Position numbers and translations under genes: made by a program
The notes under the pieces: generated by a model
The model's database searches: none
Told to the model about the DNA's origin: nothing
Seen by the model: the letters and a program-made list of their open reading frames with translations, nothing else
Assembly: GCA_027943335.1 (NCBI GenBank)
Contig: BSBK01002049.1
Span: forward strand, 124,001-188,000
DNA: 64,000 nt
From: Chamaecyparis obtusa
Lineage: Eukaryota > Streptophyta > Pinopsida > Cupressales > Cupressaceae
Reading direction: 5' to 3'
Shown here: in pieces, positions 35,501-47,892 of the stretch
Numbering within the stretch: the first letter of the stretch is position 1
Layout of the letters: every line of letters begins with the position of its first letter

Positions 35501-35892
35501 GGAAGGAGCAGTTTCCAGTTGGTACATATAACAAGTTGAAAATGAAGAAGTTTGGGCCATGTAAGATATTGAAGAAACATGATTCAGGAAATGCATATGA
35601 GGTAGAATTACCTACTAAGCTAAATATTTCACCAGTGTTTAACATTTCAGATTTGAGAGAGTATTATGAAGGAGGTGTTGAAGATGAGGTTGCAGCAGCA
35701 CATTGGAGTATTCCAGCAACCAGTTCTGATATCAAGGAGATTGAAGACATACTGGACAGTCATGTTTGTAGAAACACAAGGAACAGGACATATGAAGAGT
35801 ATTTGGTCAAATGGAAAGGATGACCTGTTGAAGATTCATCATGGCTAACAAAGGAGGAGGTTAACCATCTTGGTTTTCCTCTGCACACCTGA
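32540..35892 (+). pseudogene. G2 pol: protease, RT, RNase H, integrase, chromodomain
   Basis: Single frame with stops at expected Gln, Trp or Arg codons. Protease: VIIDSGSTDNLV (about 32,590). RT (33,300-33,820): [39 protein letters not shown]. Ty3 RNase H (34,060-34,340): [12 protein letters not shown] and [12 protein letters not shown] are kept, but the third acidic position reads LYTNHQAL, whereas G3 has LYTDYQAL. Integrase: zinc finger H-x-H (GGLAGHFGHDKT) and CRVCQM, then [17 protein letters not shown]. Chromodomain (35,730-35,860): EDILDSHV, YEEYLVKWKG, then TGA, PVEDSSWLTKEEV. The natural end is TGA at 35,890. Confidence 0.85.
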
Positions 35893-35930
35893 GTCGTGAC
35901 AGGGTCACTTCTCAAATTACCCCAAGTGTC

Positions 35931-36784
35931 TGATGCAGGAGCATCCTGGGTGTAAGAGAAATCTTGCATCACCCAAAAATATTTCTATTTTTGTATTCAA
36001 TAAGGGCTATCTTGTGTAGAGCTGCTATTTATGGAAACTTGCTATTTTTAGTAAGTTGGTCTTACGATCTTGGAATGTTTTGATTTTACATATGGAGGTT
36101 CATCTCAGTCACATCAGCCTGCTAGCAAAGTTTCATGGCTAGATCAGGTCTAGTTTTGAAGATATTAAAGATTTTCGGTATTGGTAGCAGGGTACAGAAA
36201 CTTTGAACTCAGTTTTGAAGGCTTTAGAGGCCCCGGATGAGGTCAAAAAATTGGGTGATGGGCACTTTGCATGGGTCAAGCCTATGGAGCACTTCATGAC
36301 ATTTCTTAAATGGGGTTATAATAGTCAATCAGGTCAACTGGTGATGACTTATGGCCTCCAGAAGTCGGGCCACCTGAAATGGTGGAAAATAATTTTCCTT
36401 CAAAATTTATGTTCGGGTTTCAAAAGTTATTTTGAGCTGACTTTGATGTAATAAATTGAAAAATAAAATAATTTTAAGTTTGGTCGGCCCTTAGGGCTAA
36501 ATTTCTAGAACCTTCTCAGGTGGTGGAAATTGCCTATATAAAGAAGGCCCGTAGTGTTGTATAGGGTAGTTCTGGGTAGTAGATCTGGGTATTGATTCGA
36601 TGCTTTGTCCTATAGAATATTGTAAAGGAATGCCCATGTGGCTTTGCATATTGTAATTCTAAAAGTTTATAATTCCACATTTGCGGAGATAATAAGAAGC
36701 CAATTTTATGTTCTTGCATATTATTGTTGTTGTTTCTCTATTTATGTTATGTGTTTGTGGTATTAAGGGGAGCACCCTTCATCA
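35931..36784 (+). repeat. G2 3' LTR
   Basis: TGATGCAGGAGCATCCTGGG to CACCCTTCATCA, 854 bases, followed by the target duplication AGGCA. Confidence 0.9.
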
Positions 36785-36891
36785 AGGCATTTTGACACGT
36801 ATCGTTGAAACCCTAACCATGGTCCTGGAATAAACTACCTCATAGTCGGTGATCTATTTACACACTTAGGAACTCCTATTCTAATAACACT

Positions 36892-37747
36892 TGATGAAGG
36901 GTGCTCCCCTTAATACCACAAACACATAACAGAAACAAAGAAACAACAACAATTTGCAAGAATGGAAAATGGGCTTCTTATCATCTTCACAAGTGTGAAA
37001 TTAAAAATTTTAGAGTTACAATATGAAAAGCCACATGGGTATCCCCTTAAAATATTATGAAGGACAAAGCCTCGAATTATTACCCAGATCTACCCCGAAC
37101 TACTCAAAACTACCTAAGACAACACTATGGGCCTTCTTTATATAGGCAATTTTCACTTCCCTAGAAGGTTCGAGAAACTTAGCCCATAGGGCCGACCAAA
37201 TTTAGAATTATTTTATTTTTTAATTTATTACATCAAAGTCGGCTCAAAATAACTTTTGAAACCCAAACAAAAATTTTGAAGGAAAATTATTTTCTACCAT
37301 TTTAGGTGACCCAACTTCTGAAGACCATAAGTCATCGCCAGTTGACCCAATTGACTATTATGACCCCATTCTAGAAAGGCCACGAAGCACTGTATAGGCA
37401 TGATTTGTGCAAGTGCCTATCACCCAAAATTTTGAACTCATCTGTGGCATCTAAAGCTTTCAAAACTAAGTTCAAAGTTTATGTACCCTGCTGCCAATCC
37501 TGAAAATCTTCAATATGTTCAAAACTAGACTTGATCTAGCCATGAAACTTTACTGGTAGGCTGATACGACTGAGATGAACCTCCACATGTGAAATCAAAA
37601 CATTTCAAGATCATATGAGCAACTTACTAAAAATAGAAAGTTTCCATAAATAGTAACTCTACACAAGATAGCCCTTATTGAATACAAAACTAGAAATATT
37701 TTTGGGTGATGCAAGATTGCTCTTACACCCAAGATTCTCCTGCATCA
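36892..37747 (-). repeat. G1 5' LTR
   Basis: TGATGAAGGGTGCTCCCC to ATTCTCCTGCATCA, 856 bases, the reverse complement of the G2 LTR type, followed by CTATT. The neighbouring leader (36,785-36,891) has the degraded PBS (minus GTGTTATTAGAAT). Confidence 0.9.
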
Positions 37748-38504
37748 CTATTACATGCATATAGTGTCTCAATCCTAATTAAGGGACTATAGGCCTTGTT
37801 AGAAGCCTCAACCCTATTAGGAGTTGGTAGTACAAAATATGATTACTAGATGAGCCCACTACCCAAACAAGTAATATTTAATATTCATTGATTACAAAAG
37901 TAGGTCAAGGTACATAACCTTATAATGCTTGCATCAATATCTCTTTATTTCTCTTTCACTATCATTGTTACATACACATCATATGTCTCATTTCTTATAC
38001 TTTACAATTACATCTTTACATATCTTTATACAAGTTATTAAGATTAATAACTCTTTGAGTCAGTTTACATATTACAAAATATCTTTACCTAAGGTTTAAC
38101 ATCTAAGATGTCATCCCTTTATATTATTAAGTCATTATTTTGATAAACAAAATAATCCCTTAACTCTTTATCAATTCTGTCTTCATATACTTTCCTGTCG
38201 GCTTGACACTGTCTTTAGTAAAATTGTCATAACTTCTTCTATACATGTCATACTGACTTGTGCTCTAAGGTGAGTCTTGAATAGTCACCATAGTGTCTAT
38301 GTTCAAGTGCACAAGTGGTAAACTTACTCCAATCAACATCACTAATCAAAACTATCTTCAGGTTCACTGGCAAAAACACATTGTCTTAGACAATTTGGCA
38401 TTATGCTCTAACATACCATCTCTCTAACCTGTGCAATTTTCATGTAGATCATATGTTACCACAATGACAAAATCTATGTAAAAAACTCAGCCAAATTGCC
38501 AACA
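37748..38504 (-). repeat. C2 5' LTR, right piece
   Basis: It continues the C2 LTR after G1: CTATTACATGCATATAGTG matches TTATTATATGTGTATAGTG in the 3' LTR (23,349). It ends TTGCCAACA at 38,504. Confidence 0.85.
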
Positions 38505-38903
38505 AAATTTTGTGCTATCTTTCATGTCACTATCAATGTGTCTTCATCTTCCCTTTAACTACGCAAAACTAGATTCCATCCTGATTAGGAGATATCATCC
38601 GATTTCTACAAACCACTACTCAGGAACACTACCTGAATACTGCTTCCACCAAAATGCTCATAACTTCCATGAATAAATGAATTACTTTCTGCACCCTTAA
38701 CCATAAACATATAACATATCAAAGAGTAAATCCTCAACATCACATAGCTGAATCTGCAATATCCTACGTACTCTAATCCAAATACTATCTGCTCCTCTGC
38801 AAATCTCTAGATCACTTTGTTGACATCAATGACAATCATAGTCATGAATACAACAACTACTACTATAGAATGACTTCCAAACATTTATAATTCATTCCTA
38901 ATA
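38505..38903 (-). repeat. C1 3' LTR, right piece
   Basis: Continues the C1 LTR after C2 and ends CATTCCTAATA (from CTAACA). It is the reverse complement of the beginning of C3 LTRs (GTTGACATCAATGACAATC). Confidence 0.85.
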
Positions 38904-39227
38904 ATCTCCCCCATTGGCATTGATGGCAACATAGATGAAAAACTTCCAATGTTCCAAAAATCCAACAATGCAACACTGTTGCTCTGAAATTTTTTTTTGA
39001 ATCCTCTTCATTAATGAAATCTTGCTTCATTTACTTGTTAGTTCTCTTTAGTAGATGGTACAAATGGTTTTTCATGTACACTTCTCCCCCATTGACATCA
39101 ATGACAAAAAATTTCATCATTATGTCAACAACAACTCAAATCTCAAAACACACTTTTTAGAAAATACACTCACTAGAGACCTCATGACTTAGCTCAGATA
39201 CACATACTCCCCCATAGAGGAAGTACC
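38904..39227 (-). other. C1 polypurine tract and 3' untranslated region
   Basis: On the minus strand CAATGGGGGAGAT lies at the LTR boundary, preceded by text matching the C3 3' UTR (53,050-53,340), including TATGGGGGAGT and GTCAATGGGGGAGA. T2 is inserted after GTACC at 39,223-39,227. No ORF. Confidence 0.8.
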
Positions 39228-41800
39228 TATTAGCACCCTAAAAAAATTTCATGGCTCTAGCCCTTTTATCCTGGTCTCTGCAGTTATTTTCAGGTCTCTG
39301 GCATAAACCCTTAGTTTAAAAATTTAAAAAACTAGCTGTTGCATATAAAACCCCTTATTACCCTTGGCCCTATTCTAATTTTATGTTACCTTTTTTAGTC
39401 ACTTAAACCCAGATTCCACATGTGCTTAAACATTTTGGCCACTTTGCATGTCATTTCCCTAAGTCTAACACCAGCCCCTTTAATTTTTCTTAAGTCTTTC
39501 AACGTTTATTTTCCTAATGTTCCTGGCCGCATTATTTTTCCCTAAGTTTACCCTGCAGAAAATGAGTGGTTGTCGTTGCACCACAAACTTCCCATTATCA
39601 GAGTTTTAGACTTGCACCTTAGTGACAATGTGCCACCTATCTTAGTGGGCCCATTTCCCAAGCCTTCAAAGGGGAGTTAAAGGATGGAAAAAAATCTACG
39701 GCTGTCACTACTTTGCTATGGTAAGATGTTCGATCTTTAAAGTCACGCCTTAGCGACAATCGTCCAATGTGATGCTAAGCATATATCAAGTGGGTCATAA
39801 TTTCCATGTAGGCATAAATGGTGACCCATGATTGGTCCATGTATTATTACGGTGGCATCTGTTAGTGGGACCTAGTTTCTGAGTGCGTTAGAGGGTCCTG
39901 GAATTATCAAAAAATCAATGATGGGCATATGATCTTATCGAATGTATCAGATGCTTGAGATTATACGATAGTCATTCATTCTCTTGGGTGACACAGTCTT
40001 CTATTTCAAGTGGGTCCATCTGCCAGGTGGTGTAGAGTTGTTCAAATTCTATTGTTCGATGTGGACAATAAAGAAAGGTGGGGTCGTTATAAGAGAGACC
40101 AGTGACGGGGATAAAATCTATGATTGGTGTAAGTTCTCATGGGTTGTGTCAGAACCATGAGATCTTACACCCACTATCCATTTTCAAAGGCTTAGGAAGG
40201 TGGGTCCTGTGTCAGTGATGATCAAGCAGTGGGAGTGATTGGTTTTTTGACAAGTGGCAAAAGTGGGCCCAGGCAGGGGTCTAGGGTCTGGCAGTGCGGA
40301 TAAAATGTTTGGCGGCCCCGAAAAATTTTCAATAGTTTCACTCATTCACAAAGAAAGATGGTAGTTCTCTAAGTGTTTTAGTAGGTCATCAAAAAAGCAT
40401 TCATGTAATCGTTGAACTATATGGTGGTAGTATAAAGTATTCTATGAATGGCCGATTCCCTTCAGTCACTAGTTCACTAAATGTGACTGAGGTCATATTA
40501 AAAGGTTAAATCATAAAGCTCGTGAAACATGAGGATTAGATGGTCACGAATTAAATTTGATCAAGATTTAAATGTCAACCGCCAATTTGCTGCTGGTGCT
40601 TGGAAATGACCGTTGTTTTTCAAATTCAAATTTAGAGAGGATTTCCTCTGGCCAGAAGGACTGAAATTTTTTAATCATGTGGCTGGATCTAGTAGAATTG
40701 GTTTTGCTAACTGATTGCAGTGTGGTCCAAGGTCTTAAGTGACCATTTTTAGAGGTCGGTACCATGTTTTTTATGCTCAAGGTGTGTTTGCAGGTGGCTG
40801 ATTTGACTAGTTTTCATGGCAATTCCTTCGTGTTCTGTACTGATCTCGTAGATTCTGATGATTGCAAATCTATTTGAGATTCATTTTCTCCAAGTTGCCT
40901 ATGTTTCTTCCCCTACAATAACTTCTGATGTAATTTTTGATGGGTTGGGTAGTTGAAACCCTAACCTTAGTCACCCAAAGCTTGATGCATCCTCTTTGAG
41001 GATTCCAAGGTGACTAGGGGTATAAGTTGTAGCTTTTTTTACTAGGAGAGGGTTCCAAAAAACTTTCTTTTTGGTCCCTGATTGTTGATGTTAATTCACT
41101 AAGAAAGGAGAGCTTGGACTTTGGGTCTTTTCCTTTGGCATTTTGTTGTTTGATAGTGTATTGATCTTGAATATGTTAATGAGAATGCTATTGAGTTCCA
41201 ATCTTGCATTTGTGTATGTCTTCTTGTTTTGGTTTTGAGCTCATATATGTTAACGTCACAAAGTGTATTAGCATATGGTAAAAAAAGAGTATTGTGAAGT
41301 TATCTTTGAGTTCCTAACAAAGTTTGGATTAAAATCTTTTAGGTGAGTTCAGTGAGTTTACAACCAAATAAGAATCTGATGTCCTTGTGTTTGAGGGAGA
41401 GGGGTAATAGGCAAAGCACTTATCTTGAATGCAGGAGTGTTTGATTTAAGATCTTCAGTTGATATATGCTATTAGGTTACTCTTTTCCCTTGGTTAAGGC
41501 ACTGGTCCATTCTCTGGAGGTTTTTCATCATCAATCACACACACATTCAAATGATGAAATCTTTAATCAATTAGTAAGGGGTATAGTTGTATATTGTTTT
41601 GAGACTCCTTTGGAGAAGTGAGTCAAGGGTATACCCACCTAAGCATCAAGGCTCAAAGTGTAGGAGGATCTCATTATTGATCCTTGTTAATTGGCCCTCT
41701 TTCTTGTAGACTTTGGAGTGGTGATAGAGTCAAAGTATCATTAAAAGTTATCCAGCAAAGTATAAATCTACAAGTTGAAGATCAAAGGGAACTCCCAACA
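39228..41800 (+). repeat. T2 5' LTR
   Basis: Starts TATTAGCACCC (from TGTTAG) and ends GAACTCCCAACA. It has GAAACCCTAACCTTAGTCACC at about 40,957 and a tRNA-Arg-like stretch at 41,478-41,509. Its lengthwise match to 56,927-59,498 defines both LTRs. No ORF of note. Confidence 0.92.
41478..41509 (+). other. tRNA-Arg-like stretch in T2 5' LTR
   Basis: TACTCTTTTCCCTTGG then TTAAGGCACTGGTCCA. The box A/D-arm and anticodon-stem start resemble tRNA-Arg. The 3' LTR copy (59,176) preserves GACTCTTTGCCC better. Confidence 0.55.
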
Positions 41801-41803
41801 AAA

Positions 41804-41821
41804 TGGTGACTCTGTTGGGGA
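41804..41821 (+). other. T2 primer-binding site
   Basis: TGGTGACTCTGTTGGGGA, three bases after the LTR. It fits the tRNA-Arg PBS of Tat elements with G-to-A type differences. A second TGGTGACTC lies at 41,901-41,909 in the leader. Confidence 0.8.
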
Positions 41822-41943
41822 GAGTCTAGAGATAAAAGTTTTCAAAGTGCACTCTTGTTTTCCTATTGTATTCAGTTAAAATTTTTCCCACTTTGGTGGG
41901 TGGTGACTCAAAAGGTTAGAACCAGTGCTATAAACTTCAAAAG

Positions 41944-44697
41944 ATGGACAAAAGGAGGAATACTAAGTCCTTTGTCAAAAAAAATCTGGAGGTCACTTTG
42001 GAACAAATGCCTAGACAAGAGAAGAAGAGTTGGATTAGGAGGAATGGTGAGTCTACTAGTGCTCCCATAAGAGAAAAAAGAAATACTAGAGGTAGAGCAC
42101 CACATGTTTCCTCAAGTGAGGAAGGTTCACAAGACAAAGTTTCTAGATCAAATGGTGGTCACTCTGAAGATAGATTTTATGATACCCCAGAGGTTTTATT
42201 TCAAGACAAGGTTTCATTGCCTGCAAGTTAGGATGAACAAGCCAGAGAGATGGGTTTGGAGATTGATTTAGATCTTGATGAAGATAATTTTAGAAGGCAG
42301 CCCATGAGACCACATCAAGTGTATTTCCCATATCAACATCCTACTGATGTGGAAGTGTCATCAAGCTCTAAAGACAACATGATAGATCCACATGACCTAA
42401 ATGTACTTAGGTTGCAGTTGGTAGAGCAAGATGCCATACATAAGAGGTTACAAGAGGAGAGAGAGGCTAAAAAGGTGAATGCTCTAATAGAAAGGTAGTC
42501 TCTCCTTAGAAAGATTAATGAAATGAAGGAGAGAAACAAGATGCTTGCTTCTGCTCCTAGGGTGTTTCAGCATGATGTTTTTGGTGATCTTGAAGCTCTA
42601 AGAAGTGAGTAGGAATGCTTGTCGCAAGACCATGAGTTTGATGAAGAAGGCCCTATGATTAGAAAAGTGCAAAGTTATGCTCATCTACCTAAGAATAAGA
42701 ATGGACATTAGATCACTAGGCCTACTATAGTTATTAATGAAAAAGGAAAGCAGAAGATGGTGGGTGTCCAAGCAAGCAAACCAGTGATGCTCTTGCTCAA
42801 GAGTTGGAAAGAGCCAAAGTTGATGCTGCTATTATAGAGAAAAGAAGAAAGATACAGTTCTTGAAGGCTTCATCAGCTAATGTTCATGGCCCTTCTGCTA
42901 CTGAACTAGGTATGCCACCTATGAACACTATTGTTCCACTTATCAATGCTACTACTAGTAATCGAATTCCTAATGTATCTACCAAATCATTTGTTGATCC
43001 TAATAGATAGTCAAATGTGCAAGTGGGTGGGAATGAAGATAAAAATAATAACTCTAGTGGGAACACTAGTTTAGTATTTCAAAGAAGACCTATGCAACTA
43101 GAAGGGTATAGGTAGATTATTTTTGATGGGATACCAAGCTATCCAAATGCTTTTCCAAATGATATAAGAGATAAGGTACCTAAGTTTGCTGGTAATAATG
43201 CTATTAGTTGTGAGGAGCATCTTAGGTTATTTGTTGATATGCTTAATGATTATGAGGTAGAGGATGAGGATGTAGTCATGAAATTGTTTGTTCAATCTCT
43301 AATGGAGGATACTAGAGATTGGTTTAAGAGACTTCTTGATAGATGTATTGATACTTGGGATTCTTTTGAGAGAAGTATGGTGATAGGCCTAATGCTAGTT
43401 TCATGTTGAATGAATTTAATACCATAAGGAAAAATCAAAATGATTCTGCAGATGAATTCAACATGAGATTTCAAAAGGGTATGCATAAGTTGTTCCAAGT
43501 TATGCGGTTAGATGACAATATTTTTCTAACTACATACTTCAATGTATTTGATGGAAAAATGGGATATTTATTGACGGATAAGGAACCAAGAACTCTAAGA
43601 GATGCTTTCAGGATTGCTATCAATATTGAGAACAATATGAAGATATCAGGGAAGTTGGGTGGGAAAAGAGATGACCCTAAGTTGTTTGGGGACAAGAAAT
43701 ACAAAAAAGAAAATGATAGGAATGTTGGAACTAGGAGGCAAGAAGAAGATAAATTGGATAAGGTGCTCAATGCATTGAAGGATTTTAAGGCACCTGAAAA
43801 TAGGAACATCAGTGCTCCTACCAATGAAAGGCCTCGGTTCAATAACAATTTCAATAAGTAGAGTAGATTGCAGAACTACCCCTACAACACCCAATGGAAG
43901 GATGGCAAGCCTATTGTCCCTATTGCAAGAAATAACAATGATAGAGGTGTCCCTAACCCTCTACAAAAAGATTCAATAAATGTCATGGAAGACATATCTT
44001 GGTGTGTTGCATGCTAGTCCCCTCATTCTGCAGAGCATTGTGTGGTTGCACATTCTATGGCTGCAAATCAAGATTGTGGTGATGAGGAGATAGATCAAGA
44101 AGAAGATCAAGATGATGTTGGATGCAACATGGCTACTTCATATCTAGGATATGAAGATGATTCTAATTTTGATGAAGAAGTAGATATAAATGTGAAGAGA
44201 CATAATTAGGCCCTCTTTCATCAAGAGGTATTTTCTGATGGTGAAGACATTGATAGGAAGACATGTAACATGAACTCTTCTTCTAAGCTAATGAATTTAA
44301 GAAGACCGTCTAGAGAAGAGATGGATATGATAACTATAGAAATGATTTCCCAAGTGCAAACTAGAGGCATGGTGGCAAGGAATACAAATGAGAAAGCTAC
44401 AGGAATATTTATAAAGAGTACCAACTCTAAAGAGCCTAATGAGAACAAATCAAAGGGTGATCACATGGTGAAATTCAAGAATGTAAAAGGAAAGAATTGT
44501 GAGCCTAAGGGAGTTGGAGTTGAAAGATTTTCTAGTGAGATTCAGAAGCTAGTTAACACAATGGCTAAGAATAAAAAAGTGAGGGTGGTCAATACACCTA
44601 ATGTATCAGATAAGCAAAAGGATACTAAAGTAGTGCAAATTGAGGTTCCTCCCACTGCTCTTGTTGATATGTTATCTATATTGTCCCAAATTATAGT
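41944..44697 (+). pseudogene. T2 gag
   Basis: ATG at 41,944 (MDKRRNTKSFVKK) follows the leader closely. Basic N-terminus, then a Glu/Arg-rich coiled-coil part (QDAIHKRLQEEREAKK). The frame shifts near 42,790 and 43,390. The Retrotrans_gag domain is at 43,130-43,660: GIPSYPNAFPNDIRDKVPKF, EEHLRLFVDM, MKLFVQSLMEDTRDWF, then GYLLTDKEPRTLRDAF. Near 44,000 the knuckle reads CVAC-stop-SPHSAEHC, with the same CX2CX3HX4C spacing as E1, whose codon there is Gln. There are about ten in-frame stops, all TAG where I read them. Confidence 0.85.
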
Positions 44698-45230
44698 TTA
44701 GGTTTCATTGTTAGAATTGTTGAGGATCCTTGAACACAAAGACAAAGCTATTGCATGGGTAGATAATGTTCATAATAATGATGTTGCATGCAATGGGTCT
44801 CAAGATAAAGCTTTGAAAGGTGTTATTGCTTAGGGAATTGTATCTCAAATTCCTCCTATATACTTGGATAGTTCTATCAATGCTAGCCTTGAAAACATTG
44901 ATCCATTCTTTTTAAGTGTCCTTGTGAATGGAATGAAACTAAGAAATTGTATGATTGATAGTGGTGCCTCTAATACTATTATGCCTTTTAAGATTATGGA
45001 GAAGTTGGGCCTTAAAGTTGATACAGTTCAAGGCAGATGTTGTGCAATGGATTAGACAGAGGTTACCAGTCATTGGGACTATCAATGCAATGCCTTATAG
45101 GCTGGCAACATATCCAGAGAAAGAATTAACAATGAGTGTTTTGGTGGTGGACATCCCTCCTCATTATGGGATGCTGCTATATAGAAGGTGGAGTGCTCCT
45201 ATGGGTGGAAGTTTATAGTGTGATTTGTCC
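44698..45230 (+). pseudogene. T2 aspartic protease region
   Basis: NGMKLRNCMIDSGASNTIMP (about 44,930-44,985) has the retropepsin DSG. IMEKLGLKVDTVQGRC follows, then a frame change near 45,050 and VIGTINAMPYRL, VLVVDIPPHYGMLL. It is homologous along its length to E1. Stops: TAG at 44,698 and 44,830, and the TAG at 45,216 that E1 shares. Confidence 0.85.
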
Positions 45231-45399
45231 TATGCCACTTTCAAGATTGATGACTAGTTTGTCAAGATTGATCGAGAACCAAGAGTATGCCACATGATTG
45301 AAAGGAATATTGACAATGAGACTACATGTTTTGTGGATACTGATATTAATGCTTTTAGGGTAGAGATCCCTATGCTTGAGAAAGAGCCTATATTGTTAC

Positions 45400-45900
45400 C
45401 TATTTCTATTGAGGTGAATGTTGAATCTGAAAGGGGTGATTTGTGGGTGATGTACTTTGATGGAGAAAATTGCAAAGATAGTTTAGGAGTAGGTATTTTA
45501 CTTATTTCTCCTAATGGAAATACCTACAAATTCTCTTTCAGATTGAATTTATTTTGCACCAACAATATAGTAGAGTATGAGGCATTCATAATAGGGCTAA
45601 GGTTGGCACAAAAGCATAGAATAAAATGCATAAGAGTTATTGGAGATTCTAAATTGGTGGTGTCTCAGGTCAAGTCAATGTATGCTTCCAAGAACAAAAG
45701 GTTAAAGCAGTATAGAAATGTTGTATGGGATTTGATTGAGTGTTTTGATGCCTTCAATGTTGAATGGAAAGATAGGAGTAATACCAAGATGGTTGATTTC
45801 TTAGCCAAAATTGTAATCAATCCCACTGATATTACTTTTTTTGGTCTCTCTAAAGTTGAAATTCAGGCTAGGCCTAGTATACCAGACAATATTGAAAATT
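45400..45900 (+). pseudogene. T2 archaeal-like RNase H between protease and RT
   Basis: Inside an uninterrupted 268-residue segment (45,294-46,100). WVMYFDGENCKDSLGVGI gives the first Asp, NNIVEYEAFI the Glu, VIGDSKLVVS the second Asp and TKMVDFLAKI the last Asp, so the D-E-D-D set is complete. It aligns with the same domain in E1. It stands before RT, while a second Ty3-type RNase H stands after RT (55,020-55,300). It presumably is the active RNase H of the element. Confidence 0.88.
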
Positions 45901-46100
45901 GGCAAGTTTTTGATGATGATAATGATATCTTGAAGTTTATAAGTTGTGAAGATCAGTATCATGGTCAAGAATTTGATTGTTCAGCATTGGTTGAGTTAGT
46001 AGAAGGGAAGGAGGTTGTCTTTGGCAATGAGGTTATTCAGCTTAGAACTAACAAGGTTCCTAGGGGACTTGTTGTTCTAGAAACTATATTTGACAACTAG

Positions 46101-46680
46101 GATAGAGTTCAGAAGGATACTAAAAAAGAAGGTCATATGGATTTAGAGGAGATAAATCTCAGAACATAAGAGGCACCTAAGAAGGTGTATATTGGTAAGG
46201 ACATGTCTCATAAAGTTAGGAAGTCTTTGATTAAATTATTGAGAAAATTTAGGCATGTTTTTGCATGGTCATATGATGACCTAAAGGTTTATAAAGAGGA
46301 TTTATTCCAGCATGTTATTCCTTTCAAGGATGATGCTAAACCTTTTAGGCAAAAAAAAAGGCCTATAAATCCTACTTTGGCACCTAAGATGCAAGAAGAA
46401 TTAATGAAGCTAAGAGATGCTAGAATTATCAAGCCCATAAGGCACTCTTCTTGGGTGTCAAACCTTGTCCCTGTAAGAAAGAGAAATGGAGACATTAGGC
46501 TTTGTGTGGACTTCAATAATTTGAACATCAGTTCATTAAATGATAACTATTGTCTACCCAATATGGAAGCTATGTTGTAGAGAGTGACCGAATTAGAATT
46601 GATGTCTATGATGGATGGTTTCTCTGGTTATAATTAGGTGATTGTTAAGGAATCAGAACAATTCAAGATAACTTTCACTA
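46101..46680 (+). pseudogene. T2 RT, N-terminal part (before C3)
   Basis: FAWSYDDLKVYKEDLFQ, KPFRQKKRPINPTLAPK, NLVPVRKRNGDIRLCVDF, MMDGFSGYN. It breaks at TTP in the TTP-WG motif at 46,680, where C3 is inserted with a CACCT duplication. Stops TAG 46,577 and 46,635 and TAA 46,167. The frame is that of the RNase H. Confidence 0.88.
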
Positions 46681-46685
46681 CACCT

Positions 46686-47836
46686 TGTTAGGAATGAATT
46701 CAAAGTGTTTTACTAGTCATTCTATAGCAGTTGTTGTTGCATTCATGACTTGGATTGTCATTGATGTCAACACAGTGATATTCTGGATATTAGCAGGAAA
46801 GCAGGTATAGTTTTGTTTTGTGCACATGTTGTATTGCAGATTGGATTTTGCATAGTTGATGGTATGTTCTTTGGTGTTTTATTAACCTATGGTTAACAAT
46901 GCAAAAAGAAATTCATTCATTTGTAAGAGTTATGAGCATTTTGGTGAAAGTAGTGTTTAGACAGTGTTTCTATGTAGCGATGTTCAGAAATTGGAGGATA
47001 TCTTTTAGCTGGGATGGAATCTGATTTTGCACAATTAAAGGGATGTTGGAGACTCATTAATGATGATGTGGTTCATAGTGAAAACTTTGAGGATATGTTT
47101 GGAGAAAGTTACAGTAAATGGAAGCCGACAATTTTTTGTGAATTCTGTGTGTAGCGTGTAGAATTTATTATTTTGTAATTGAGGATAGACTCATTTGTAA
47201 TTATTTGAGTTTGGTATATAAGAAGGAATTTTTTCCTTATTTTAATGTGTACTATGAAGATTAAGATGTGAATATATGCATGAAGAGCTAATTCAGTGAT
47301 GAAGGAAGACTTGTGAGTACGGAGATCTGAAATTGTGATCTTGTGTAGCAGAGAGTAGTTTTGGCATAGTGTGAAGGAGGTAATATATTCCATATTATTC
47401 TATTGAATAATTCTAAGATCTTTTGGACAGTGGGTTCAGAGATCTTGCCTTGAATCTTGTTGTTTGGGTAGTGGATCCTTTTATCTTCCATAAACTCTTA
47501 ACCGGGTTAGAATCTTTTAACAGGGATTCAAAATCTCCTAATAGGGATTTATATGTACTGAATGTATTTCATAAGATTCCTAACAGGGTCCATCCTCTAA
47601 CAAGGAACTTTCATATTAGTGCATCATTTTGTGGGCATCATTCCCACTGGGGTTTACTCTTTTCAAGAGGTTCCCTAGTTAACATATCTTGTGTTATTGT
47701 GCAATTGTGGATGATTATCTTTCTATGGTTGATCAGTACATTGATTATATTGTTTAAAGATGTTGAATGGATAAATTATCTGATAACTGATTCACCCCCC
47801 CCTCTCAGTTATCTTGGTGATCTTTACTTTCTAACA
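46686..47836 (+). repeat. C3 5' LTR
   Basis: TGTTAGGAATGAATTC to TACTTTCTAACA, followed by AT and the PBS. Matches 53,337-54,485. Confidence 0.95.
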
Positions 47837-47838
47837 AT

Positions 47839-47849
47839 TGGTATCAGAG
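47839..47849 (+). other. C3 primer-binding site
   Basis: TGGTATCAGAG, exact match to the initiator tRNA-Met PBS common in copia elements. Confidence 0.9.
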
Positions 47850-47892
47850 TGGTAGGTCCTTGAAAGAAAAGTTTAACAACTTAAGGAGATCC

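Larger units (their letters stand above)
30443..36784 (+). mobile_element. G2: plus-strand chromovirus, near-complete, inserted in G1 gag
   Basis: 6.3-kb element with two LTRs (841 and 854 bp), PBS, gag, protease, RT, RNase H, integrase and chromodomain. AGGCA flanks it at 30,438-30,442 and 36,785-36,789. It is in the opposite orientation to its host. From 31,900 on, one frame spans to the natural stop at 35,890 with only point stops. Presence of a chromodomain places it in the chromoviruses. Confidence 0.9.
27587..37747 (-). mobile_element. G1: minus-strand chromovirus-type Ty3/gypsy, internally deleted, split by G2
   Basis: It is flanked by CTATT at 27,582-27,586 and 37,748-37,752, inside the C2 5' LTR. 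LTR ends are TGATGAAGGG and CTGCATCA on the plus strand. Order on the minus strand: LTR 37,747-36,892, leader, gag (interrupted by G2 at 30,443-36,784), protease, deleted RT/integrase, truncated LTR. It is related throughout to G2 and G3. Confidence 0.85.
23082..38504 (-). mobile_element. C2: non-autonomous copia-like element inserted in the C1 LTR
   Basis: LTRs are at 23,082-24,051 and 27,316-27,586 plus 37,748-38,504, with a PPT (24,052-24,064) and a PBS (27,302-27,313). Flanking AAAGT and AAATT form a target duplication with one mismatch, and the surrounding C1 LTR text becomes continuous when C2 is removed. The interior is only about 3.25 kb and codes for a coiled-coil/zinc-knuckle protein and an acidic coiled-coil protein, without protease, integrase or RT. 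Confidence 0.8.

Noticed and set aside
41855..42137. Extra frames overlapping the start of T2 gag
   Set aside because: The gag frame starting at 41,944 has the charged composition and position expected; the others are shadows.
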